A stretch of DNA of 5,132 bases, from assembly GCA_945492685.1 (NCBI GenBank), contig CALYUZ010000080.1, forward strand, positions 1 to 5,132, given 5' to 3'. Origin of the DNA: an uncultured Methanomassiliicoccaceae archaeon. GTDB lineage: Archaea; Thermoplasmatota; Thermoplasmata; Methanomassiliicoccales; Methanomethylophilaceae. Made by a program: the position numbers and the translations under genes. Shown piece after piece: positions 1-5,132 of this stretch. How positions within the stretch are numbered: position 1 is the stretch's first letter; every line of letters starts with the position of its first letter. The notes below the pieces were generated by a model, which saw only the letters and a program-made list of their open reading frames with translations, had not been told where the DNA came from and ran no database searches.

Positions 1-13
1 TGTGTGACCGTTA

Positions 14-1633
14 TCACATCATTCCGGGCATTCCGCCAGCTCCCTGGGGAGGTGTGGGGGGTGCCCTGCGGGAGGCGATGACATCGTCGATCCTGAGGAT
101 CATGTTGGCGACCTCCTCTGCGGAGTTGATGGCCTGGACCTTCACCCTGAGGGGCTCGACGACGTTCTTGGCGAGCATGTCGACGGCCTCTCCGGAGTCG
201 AGGTCGATTCCGAAGTACTTTCCGTCGGCGTTCTTCTTCTCGTGTGCGTTCTTCAGCTTGATGATGCTGTCGATGGGGTCGATTCCGGCGTTCTCGGAGA
301 GTGTCCAGGGGATGATCTCCATTGCCTTGGCGAACTTCTCGATGGCGAGCTGCTCCCTTCCTCCGACGGAGGATGCGAAGTCCATGAGCCTGAGCTCGAG
401 CTCGATCTCGGGTGCTCCTGCTCCTGCGACGACCTTTCCGTCCTCGATGGCGACTCCGACGACACGGATGGCGTCGACCAGTGCCCTCTCGACCTCCTCG
501 AGCACGTGCTCTGTTCCGCCGCGGGCGAAGATGGTGATGGCCTTGGGGTTCTTGCATCCGGTGATGAATGCCATTCCGTCCTCTCCGACCTGCTTCTCGT
601 CGATGGCGCCTGCGGTTCCCAGGTCTGCCTCGGTGAGCTCCATGACGTTTCCGACGACGGTTGCTCCGGTTGCCTTTGCGATTGCCTCGAGGTCGGACTG
701 CTTGAGCCTCCTGTATCCGAGGATTCCGTTCTTGGCGAGGTAGTGCTGGACGAGCTCGTCGACTCCCTTCTGGCAGAAGACTGCGGTGGCTCCGACGGAT
801 TTGATCTTCTCGACCATGTCCTTCAGGGTCTGCTCCTCCTGGCTCAGGAATGAGGACATGGAGGTGGGGTCGGTGATCTGGATCTGTGCGTCGAACTCGG
901 TCTTCTTGACCTCGAGGGGGCAGGAGAACAGTGCGATCTTGGCGTTCTCGATGTGGGTGGGCATCCTGGAGTGGACCTTCTCCTTATCGATGACGACTCC
1001 CTGAACGAGGTAGGTCTCTCCGATGACTCCTCCGACCTTCTTCTCGATGCGGATGTTCTTGGTGTCGACGACTCCGTCCTCCTCGACGGATTTGCATGCC
1101 TTGACGACGATGTCTGCAAGGGTGTCCTCCTCCTCTCCGACGGATTTTCCGGTGAGGGCGGTGGCGGCGACCTGTTTGAGGATCTTGTCATCCTTGGCGT
1201 CGACGGCGATCTCGTTGAGGACCTCGACGGCCTTCTGGGCTGCCATCTTGTATCCGTTGGTGATGACGGTGGGGTGGACGTTGGCGTTGATGAGCTCCTC
1301 GGACTGTTTGAGAAGCTCTCCGGCGATGACGACGGAGGATGTGGTTCCGTCTCCGCACTCGGTGTCCTGGGTCTTGGCGACCTCGACGACCATCTTGGCT
1401 GCGGGGTGCTGGACGTCGATCTCCTTCAGGATGGTGACTCCGTCGTTGGTGATGACGACATCTCCGATGGTGTTCACGAGCATCTTGTCCATTCCCTTGG
1501 GTCCGAGTGTGGACCTGACTGCATCTGCGACGGCCTTTGCCGCGGAGATGTTGTTGAACTGTGCTTCCTTGTCTTTGCTTCTCTCGGTGCCCTCTTTGAG
1601 CACGATGACAGGCTGATTTCCAGAACCGTACAT
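14..1633 (-). CDS. ths: Thermosome subunit (group II chaperonin, HSP60/TCP-1 family)
   Basis: This is a subunit of the archaeal thermosome, a cytosolic double-ring ATPase that encloses and folds proteins and closes with a built-in lid. All TCP-1 signatures are visible: the RSTLGPKGMDKML segment (residues 40-52), ITNDGVTIL (61-69) and QDTECGDGT (89-97), which form the nucleotide pocket. Asp387 in ALVDAIR sits where the catalytic aspartate of group II chaperonins is found, and NAGIDPID (448-455) is the conserved equatorial motif. The apical domain with its helical protrusion spans roughly residues 200-370. The tail ends GGMPGMM, typical of thermosomes. The 539-residue length is normal for the family. 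The ATG at 1633 is supported by a good ribosome binding site 7 nt upstream. The gene has its own apparent promoter downstream of the radical SAM gene and stops 13 nt from the window edge. Whether it is an alpha or beta subunit cannot be told from one copy. Confidence 0.98.
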   Translation of the reverse strand: MYGSGNQPVIVLKEGTERSKDKEAQFNNISAAKAVADAVRSTLGPKGMDKMLVNTIGDVVITNDGVTILKEIDVQHPAAKMVVEVAKTQDTECGDGTTSSVVIAGELLKQSEELINANVHPTVITNGYKMAAQKAVEVLNEIAVDAKDDKILKQVAATALTGKSVGEEEDTLADIVVKACKSVEEDGVVDTKNIRIEKKVGGVIGETYLVQGVVIDKEKVHSRMPTHIENAKIALFSCPLEVKKTEFDAQIQITDPTSMSSFLSQEEQTLKDMVEKIKSVGATAVFCQKGVDELVQHYLAKNGILGYRRLKQSDLEAIAKATGATVVGNVMELTEADLGTAGAIDEKQVGEDGMAFITGCKNPKAITIFARGGTEHVLEEVERALVDAIRVVGVAIEDGKVVAGAGAPEIELELRLMDFASSVGGREQLAIEKFAKAMEIIPWTLSENAGIDPIDSIIKLKNAHEKKNADGKYFGIDLDSGEAVDMLAKNVVEPLRVKVQAINSAEEVANMILRIDDVIASRRAPPTPPQGAGGMPGMM

Positions 1634-1640
1634 AGGTTTG

Positions 1641-1647
1641 TCACCTT
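1641..1647 (-). promoter_or_regulatory. Shine-Dalgarno sequence of the thermosome gene
   Basis: On the minus strand this reads AAGGTGA and ends 7 nt before the ATG at 1633. It is complementary to the 3' end of archaeal 16S rRNA, and it fixes the start codon. It also implies a leadered transcript, in contrast to the first nre gene, where no such motif is seen. Confidence 0.8.
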
Positions 1648-1673
1648 GTTTTATCTAGGCGACAATAGTTTAG

Positions 1674-1690
1674 AACTTCTATTTGAAGTT
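1674..1690. promoter_or_regulatory. Perfect dyad AACTTC-N5-GAAGTT, candidate operator of the thermosome gene
   Basis: The arms are AACTTC (1674-1679) and GAAGTT (1685-1690), with spacer TATTT. The dyad lies just downstream (in transcription order) of the TATA-like box and overlaps or precedes the expected start of transcription. A bound dimer there would block RNA polymerase. Known archaeal heat-shock repressors bind comparable sites in chaperone promoters: HSR1 of Archaeoglobus binds CTAAC-N5-GTTAG, with the same 5-nt spacing, and Phr of Pyrococcus is another. The sequence is seen directly. The operator role is inferred, and no regulator gene is present in the window. Confidence 0.45.
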
Positions 1691-1694
1691 ATCT

Positions 1695-1702
1695 GTTATA
1701 CA
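1695..1702 (-). promoter_or_regulatory. TATA-like box of the thermosome promoter
   Basis: The minus strand reads TGTATAAC in the AT-rich intergenic region, preceded by an A/T-containing stretch (CGAAT) that could serve as a BRE. An archaeal start site about 25-27 nt downstream would fall near 1670-1673, leaving a leader of roughly 37-40 nt that includes the Shine-Dalgarno sequence. Other AT-rich segments in the gap (for example near 1662-1673) are weaker alternatives. Confidence 0.45.
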
Positions 1703-1706
1703 ATTC

Positions 1707-1729
1707 GTGAACGGTGTAATAGTGAAGGT
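1707..1729 (-). repeat. Imperfect direct repeat upstream of the thermosome TATA box
   Basis: On the minus strand ACCTTCAC (1729-1722) is followed by ACCGTTCAC (1715-1707), so the two copies start 14 nt apart and differ by one inserted G. The first copy touches the stop codon of the radical SAM gene. The second lies a few bases upstream of the putative BRE/TATA. The repeats could bind a regulator of the chaperonin promoter, but they are short and may be chance. Confidence 0.25.
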
Positions 1730-2454
1730 CACGGCTTAAAAACGTGCCGGACGTCCAGTCCTCTGAGGCGACCCTCCCTGACGAGGGAATCCTCTGCCCT
1801 TTCGGATCCCGATATCCCCATGCGCATCATCCTCGATGGGTCCACATTCCTGAAGTGGAGCGGATTGTAGTACACTATCTCCACACCCGTCTCCTTTACG
1901 GCATCCATCAGTTCCGCCTCGTGTCCCTCCAGGGTGCTCATGACGGGAGCCACCAGTGCGTAGACCTTCACGCCCGCATCTTGCAGTACCGTCATGGCCT
2001 CGAGCCTCCTCGAGGGCAGGGGTGCTCCGGGTTCGGTCATCTTCGATATGCGGTCGTCCATTGTCGTGAGGGTCACCCCCACCACCCCCTTGATGGTCGA
2101 TAGGAGCTCCGCATCCCTGATGATCAGGTCCGATTTCGTGTGCATGTGGATCTCCCTGTCGTTCCTTGCAATGACCTCCAGGCACATGCGGGTGAGCATG
2201 AACCTCCCTTCCGCGTACTGATAGGGGTCGGTGACAGTGCCGATGCCGATTATGCCGTTCACCGCCGGCAACTCCCTGGAGAGCCTCTCGGGGATGTTCC
2301 TTTTGACCCTGACAACCCTCCATGTCGAAGGATCCGCGTGGACGACACCGGGTCCGTAGCAGTAGATGCATCCGTGCTCGCATCCGGTATAGGGGTTCAG
2401 GGCGTAGTCCATCTCCGGTAGTTTCGATGGGGACAGGGCCTTCCTGCAGTCCAC
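1729..2454 (-). CDS. Radical SAM protein, spore photoproduct lyase-like (COG1533/SplB) family
   Basis: This is a radical SAM enzyme with the cluster motif Cys25-X3-Cys29-X2-Cys32 in NPYTGCEHGCIYCYG, which binds a [4Fe-4S] cluster and cleaves S-adenosylmethionine to a 5'-deoxyadenosyl radical. Family motifs follow in order: GTVTDPYQ (71-78), HTKSDLIIRD (105-114), TEPGAPLPSRRLEA (140-153) and an AGVKVYALVAPVMS strand (160-173). The family contains spore photoproduct lyase, which repairs a thymine dimer, but most members have no known substrate. Cys3 and Cys91 are the only cysteines outside the cluster. At 241 residues the protein is rather short. The start used here is a GTG without a clear ribosome binding site. 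The same frame stays open upstream to 2553 with coding-like sequence (WDGVFEYV directly precedes the GTG) but has no ATG, GTG or TTG, so the true N-terminus may lie earlier, for instance at a CTG at 2511. It follows the second nre gene and is probably co-transcribed with it. It stops with TGA. Confidence 0.88.
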   Translation of the reverse strand: MDCRKALSPSKLPEMDYALNPYTGCEHGCIYCYGPGVVHADPSTWRVVRVKRNIPERLSRELPAVNGIIGIGTVTDPYQYAEGRFMLTRMCLEVIARNDREIHMHTKSDLIIRDAELLSTIKGVVGVTLTTMDDRISKMTEPGAPLPSRRLEAMTVLQDAGVKVYALVAPVMSTLEGHEAELMDAVKETGVEIVYYNPLHFRNVDPSRMMRMGISGSERAEDSLVREGRLRGLDVRHVFKP

Positions 2455-2512
2455 GTACTCGAAGACGCCGTCCCATTCCCGGCGTTCTGTGGAGAAGTCC
2501 AGAAGAGTCAGG

Positions 2513-3790
2513 TCAGTAGAAATCCTCCAGCCTCCTTTGGATTCTCCAATCAGTTAGGACACCCGAATGCCTGATCCATGTGTCCCTCTTGATATCCATC
2601 ATGTTCTCTATCTCGATCCAGGCCTGGTCGAGCGTGTCGAAGTGCATGGGCTCCGTCTTCAGTGCGGTCCTGACGTTCTCCCTCACGTTCCACACGCCCA
2701 CGGGCATGATGTATCCCGGATGGGCCTCCCTCATGATCACGACGCCTGCTGTCCTGCCCTCCTTGATGAGGAGTTCGTTGACGGCCATCCTTGATGCGTA
2801 GTAGCATCCTCCGATGTGCGCGTACTCCGTCCTCCCGTCGAAGAACTCGCAGTCGGAGATGATGTCGATCTCCTTGCCCATGGGGTTCCAGGTGGTGTTC
2901 GGGTACCATGCCTCTATGAGCTCGAACCTCCAGGTGCACGGCATCATGAGAATGGCCCATCTGTTGTCCAGGGCGTTCCATTTGTACAGCCTGAAATCGT
3001 CGATGGTCTCGTTGTACTTGGTGGTCTTGAGCAGGTCCTTCCCTATGATGTCGTCCACGGCGGTGATGCTCCATCTCGTGGGGACGAAGCGGCGGTTCCT
3101 GTCCACCCCCATCGTCCCAACGGAGAAGGCCTTCTGTATCTCCGATATCAGCGTGCCGTTCCTGTATGCCGCGACCACAGCATCCGTCGCCTTCAGGTCG
3201 GTGTCGTAGAAGTTGCGTTCCAGGTTCCTCTCGAACCTGCCGTTGCCCTTGGTGAAGCCCTCCATCCTGGCCGACGGACCGAAGGGCTGGACCTCGTCGT
3301 CGAGGATTATCCTGCCGGACGGCTTCTGGGAGAATGCGGCCTCGACCTCCACGGGCTTCTCCGTCAGAGCCAGTTCCTGGACACTGTCCACTATCCTGCC
3401 GCCCTTCCTGAAATCGGTGGCGTCGATCCTGTACTTCCCCCTGACAAGCTTGAACCTGAAGTCCACGATCTCGTCGATGGATTTCCCTGTCCACATCTCC
3501 GGTTTGTCCATGACGGAGGTGTCCCCGAACTCCGGTGGGAGGAGCGGTCCGATGTCCACTTTGGGATATCCGTAGCGTCCGACGAACACCGCAGGGGGAC
3601 TGCTCCCCGCCAGGTCCTTGGTGTCAATCAGGGGCATGGTCTTCTGTCTTGAGTAGAATTTGACCATCAGGGGACATCTGTCCTTCCCGCAGAGTCTGTG
3701 TGCTCCTTTGCAAATGGAGCAGAGTCCCGATTCCACCTTCCCTTTCTGGGGAGGCGTTGTGGTGTCGAAGAAACGGAAGTTGCCGGCCAT
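2513..3790 (-). CDS. nreA: Nre-family DNA repair protein, second tandem copy
   Basis: This is an archaeal Nre protein. In Haloferax volcanii, NreA binds the sliding clamp PCNA and helps repair mitomycin C damage together with UvrABC. A zinc-finger motif Cys24-X2-Cys27-X6-Cys34-X4-Cys39 lies at the N-terminus, followed by the long Nre N-terminal domain (about 40-270, with GRYGYPKVDIGPLLP and RFVPTRWSITAVDDIIG) and the Nre C-terminal domain (about 280-400, with EFFDGRTEYA). The last eight residues, QRRLEDFY (418-425), are a textbook PIP box at the extreme C-terminus. The 425-residue length fits the family. The ATG lies 4 nt after the stop of the upstream nre gene, so translation is probably coupled; no obvious Shine-Dalgarno sequence is seen. 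It aligns without gaps to that copy at 283 of 425 identical residues by hand count, but its first 20 residues differ almost completely. Whether it corresponds to the NreA or NreB subgroup cannot be settled here. Confidence 0.95.
   Translation of the reverse strand: MAGNFRFFDTTTPPQKGKVESGLCSICKGAHRLCGKDRCPLMVKFYSRQKTMPLIDTKDLAGSSPPAVFVGRYGYPKVDIGPLLPPEFGDTSVMDKPEMWTGKSIDEIVDFRFKLVRGKYRIDATDFRKGGRIVDSVQELALTEKPVEVEAAFSQKPSGRIILDDEVQPFGPSARMEGFTKGNGRFERNLERNFYDTDLKATDAVVAAYRNGTLISEIQKAFSVGTMGVDRNRRFVPTRWSITAVDDIIGKDLLKTTKYNETIDDFRLYKWNALDNRWAILMMPCTWRFELIEAWYPNTTWNPMGKEIDIISDCEFFDGRTEYAHIGGCYYASRMAVNELLIKEGRTAGVVIMREAHPGYIMPVGVWNVRENVRTALKTEPMHFDTLDQAWIEIENMMDIKRDTWIRHSGVLTDWRIQRRLEDFY
2524..2528 (-). 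promoter_or_regulatory. Shine-Dalgarno-like GGAGG inside the end of the second nre gene
   Basis: The minus strand reads GGAGG within the codons for the PIP box (Leu-Glu-Asp), and another AGGAGG lies a few bases earlier. It is placed 12 nt before an in-frame CTG (2511-2509) of the radical SAM reading frame and about 70 nt before the GTG at 2454. It could drive translation of an N-terminally extended radical SAM protein by termination and reinitiation at the nre stop. It may equally be only a by-product of Arg-Arg-Leu-Glu codons. Confidence 0.3.
3045..3091. repeat. 47-bp tract identical between the two nre genes (copy in second gene)
   Basis: These 47 bp match 4327-4373 exactly, in direct orientation and 1282 bp apart, which equals the offset between the two nre genes. 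The tract encodes most of the conserved RFVPTRWSITAVDDIIG segment, around residues 234-249. A second identical stretch of 29 bp occurs at 3219-3247 and 4501-4529 at the same offset. It reflects tandem duplication of the gene, with protein constraint or local gene conversion keeping this block the same. Confidence 0.85.
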
Positions 3791-3794
3791 GGTA

Positions 3795-5072
3795 TCAGTA
3801 GAACTCGTCCAGCCTTCTCTGGACCTTCCATTCCCGTATCACCGTGGAGTTCCTCATCCAGGTCTCCTTCTTCACGTCCATGTACGCATCAACCTTGGGC
3901 CAGAGACCCTCCAGGGTGTCGCTGGTGATCGGTTGCTGCCTCAATGCGGCCCTCACGTTCTCGCGGATGTTCCATACGCCCAGCGGGATGTCGTAGCCCG
4001 GGTGGATCTCCCTCAGGACGATGGCTCCGGCGCTCCTGTTCTGACTCTGCAGCAGTTCGTTAACGGCGAGTCTCGCCGCATAGTACGCACCTCCGCATTT
4101 GGCGTACTCCGTCCTGCCGTCGAAGAACTCCGAATCCGCGGTGATGTCGATCCTGGTGGAGCTGGGATTCCAGCTGGATTGGGGGAACCATGCCTCTATC
4201 ATCTCGAACCTCCAGCTGCAGGGCATCATTATGATGCTCCACCTGTTGTCGAGCTGGTCCCACTGATACAGTCTGTACTCGTCTATGGTCTCGTTGAAGC
4301 GGGTGTCGGATATCAGGTCCTTCCCGATGATGTCGTCCACGGCGGTGATGCTCCATCTCGTGGGGACGAAGCGTCTCCTCTTGCCCACACCCATGGTCCC
4401 CACGGAGAACGCCTTCTCGATCTCGGACACCATGGTTCCGTTCCTGTACGCGGCGATCACCGCATCGGTCGACTTCATGTCGGTGTCGTAGAAGCTCCTC
4501 TCCAGGTTCCTCTCGAACCTGCCGTTGCCGATGGTCATCTGCTCCATCCTCCCGGAAGGCCCGAATGGCTGGACCTCGTCGTCAAGGACCACCCTGCCGG
4601 TTGGCTTCTTCTCGAAGGATGTCTCCACCTCTATCGGCCTCTCCGTGAGCGCTATCTCCTGCACGCTGTCCACGATCCTGCCGGATTTGGCGAAGTCCGT
4701 GGCATCTATCCTGTACTTCCCTCTGACGAGTCTGAACCTCATGTCGGCGATCTCGTCAATCGATCTGCCAACCCACCTCTCCGGTGTGTCGAGGAGCGAG
4801 GTGTCGCCGAACTCGGCGGGCAGCAGGGGGCCGATCTCCACCTTCGGATAGCCATGGCGTCCGACGAAGACCGCCGGGGGGCTGCAGCCCGCGATGTCCT
4901 TGGAATCGATCTTCGGCAACAGCCTCTGCTGGGAATAGAACTTGAGCATCAGTGGGCATCTGTCCTTGCCGCAGAGCTTCCTCGTCCCCTTGCATATGTT
5001 GCAGAGGCCGTTCTTGACGACCGCATCGCCGTTTTCTACGGCCTCACTGAAGAGTGTGGTCTGCGTTACCAT
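3795..5072 (-). CDS. nreA: Nre-family DNA repair protein, first tandem copy
   Basis: This is the promoter-proximal member of the nre pair and very likely a PCNA-associated DNA repair factor. It has the zinc-finger motif Cys24-X2-Cys27-X6-Cys34-X4-Cys39 in GLCNICKG and KLCGKDRCPLM, then the Nre N-terminal domain with GRHGYPKVEIGPLLP (71-85), LVRGKYRIDATDF (115-127), DDEVQPFGPS (164-173) and RFVPTRWSITAVDDIIG (234-250). The Nre C-terminal domain includes EFFDGRTEYA (315-324) and GVWNIRENVR (365-374). It ends QRRLDEFY (418-425), a canonical PIP box whose terminal position suits clamp binding. The ATG at 5072 has no Shine-Dalgarno sequence but a TATA-like box about 28 nt upstream, which fits a leaderless message. 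A second ATG at 5092 is out of frame. The length is exactly that of its neighbour, with no frameshift or truncation. The NreA/NreB subgroup is undecided. Confidence 0.95.
   Translation of the reverse strand: MVTQTTLFSEAVENGDAVVKNGLCNICKGTRKLCGKDRCPLMLKFYSQQRLLPKIDSKDIAGCSPPAVFVGRHGYPKVEIGPLLPAEFGDTSLLDTPERWVGRSIDEIADMRFRLVRGKYRIDATDFAKSGRIVDSVQEIALTERPIEVETSFEKKPTGRVVLDDEVQPFGPSGRMEQMTIGNGRFERNLERSFYDTDMKSTDAVIAAYRNGTMVSEIEKAFSVGTMGVGKRRRFVPTRWSITAVDDIIGKDLISDTRFNETIDEYRLYQWDQLDNRWSIIMMPCSWRFEMIEAWFPQSSWNPSSTRIDITADSEFFDGRTEYAKCGGAYYAARLAVNELLQSQNRSAGAIVLREIHPGYDIPLGVWNIRENVRAALRQQPITSDTLEGLWPKVDAYMDVKKETWMRNSTVIREWKVQRRLDEFY
4327..4373. repeat. 47-bp tract identical between the two nre genes (copy in first gene)
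   Basis: This is the partner of 3045-3091: same orientation, no mismatches, and flanked on both sides by diverged sequence. It covers the codons for the most conserved block of the Nre N-terminal domain. Confidence 0.85.
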
Positions 5073-5096
5073 GGGTACGGACCGATAATCATGCTA

Positions 5097-5104
5097 TCTA
5101 TAAG
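5097..5104 (-). promoter_or_regulatory. TATA-like box of the nre-nre-radical SAM operon
   Basis: The minus strand reads CTTATAGA, centred about 28 nt before the A of the ATG at 5072. That is the usual distance from an archaeal TATA box to the start of transcription, so transcription would begin at or just before the start codon. The upstream sequence (5105-5121) is pyrimidine-rich on the minus strand and has no convincing BRE. It might include the T-rich end of an upstream transcript. Confidence 0.45.
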
Positions 5105-5132
5105 AAGAGAAAGCAAGAGACGTCGGGACTGA

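Noticed and set aside
3..18. TGTGA-N6-TCACA dyad resembling a bacterial CRP site
   Set aside because: It overlaps the thermosome stop codon, and CRP sites are not expected in an archaeon. As a hairpin it has only 5 bp and no T-tract, and the window edge prevents assessing it as a terminator.
1722..1732. Small GTGA-AGG-TCAC hairpin at the end of the radical SAM gene as a terminator
   Set aside because: The 4-bp stem with a 3-nt loop and no following T-run is too weak to call a terminator.
953..1870. Plus-strand open frame opposite the 5' half of the thermosome gene
   Set aside because: Its Asp/Gly/Leu-rich translation mirrors the codon bias of the thermosome gene, and the thermosome call is certain.
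1736..2476. Alternative minus-strand frame beginning with an ATG at 2476, overlapping the radical SAM gene
   Set aside because: It is shifted relative to the frame carrying the CX3CX2C motif and all family motifs. Its protein is low-complexity His/Gly/Arg-rich. No evidence of a real frameshift was found.
3660..5132. Long plus-strand open frame of about 490 codons opposite the first nre gene
   Set aside because: It lies antisense to a gene with clear family motifs. Its translation is rich in His, Pro, Leu and Val repeats typical of a complementary-frame shadow and shows no recognisable domain. It arises from high GC and lack of stops.
5091..5132. Tiny plus-strand reading frame (ATG to TGA, 13 residues) divergent from the nre promoter
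   Set aside because: It is very short, overlaps the likely TATA box, has no ribosome binding site, and is rich in Arg/Lys by chance of the purine-rich strand.

Overview
The window looks like a compact archaeal chromosome segment with fairly high GC by eye. It holds four genes, all on the minus strand: two tandem Nre-family DNA repair proteins, a radical SAM protein of the spore photoproduct lyase-like (COG1533/SplB) type, and a group II chaperonin (thermosome) subunit. The thermosome and Nre families mark it as archaeal. The thermosome sequence, its Gly/Met-rich C-terminus and the exclusive use of TGA stops would fit Thermoplasmatota, perhaps the Methanomassiliicoccales. That placement is an impression and has not been tested.

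Read in the direction of transcription (right to left), the region at 5073-5132 is a short promoter with a TATA-like box about 28 nt before the first ATG, so the nre transcript may be leaderless. The first nre gene (5072-3795) is followed after 4 nt by the second (3790-2513). Both encode 425 residues and align without gaps at about 67% identity by hand count. Each has an N-terminal Cys4 zinc-finger motif and ends exactly on a canonical PCNA-interacting (PIP) box. The radical SAM gene follows, ending at 1729. Its annotated GTG start at 2454 lies 58 nt past the second nre stop, but its reading frame is open across that gap and looks coding, so its true start is uncertain. These three genes look like one operon.

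A 95-nt intergenic region (1634-1728) then carries the thermosome promoter. It has a TATA-like box, a perfect 6-bp dyad with a 5-nt spacer lying between the TATA box and the gene, an imperfect direct repeat upstream, and a good Shine-Dalgarno sequence. The thermosome gene (1633-14) fills the rest of the window. It is probably an independently regulated heat-shock gene.

The most interesting point is the linkage of two PCNA-binding Nre paralogues with a radical SAM enzyme from a family that includes a DNA photoproduct repair enzyme. This is a candidate archaeal DNA repair operon in which the two Nre proteins could share the PCNA trimer with each other or bring different partners to it. I saw no mobile elements, CRISPR arrays, rRNA or tRNA genes. 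No gene-free stretch exceeds 300 bases.
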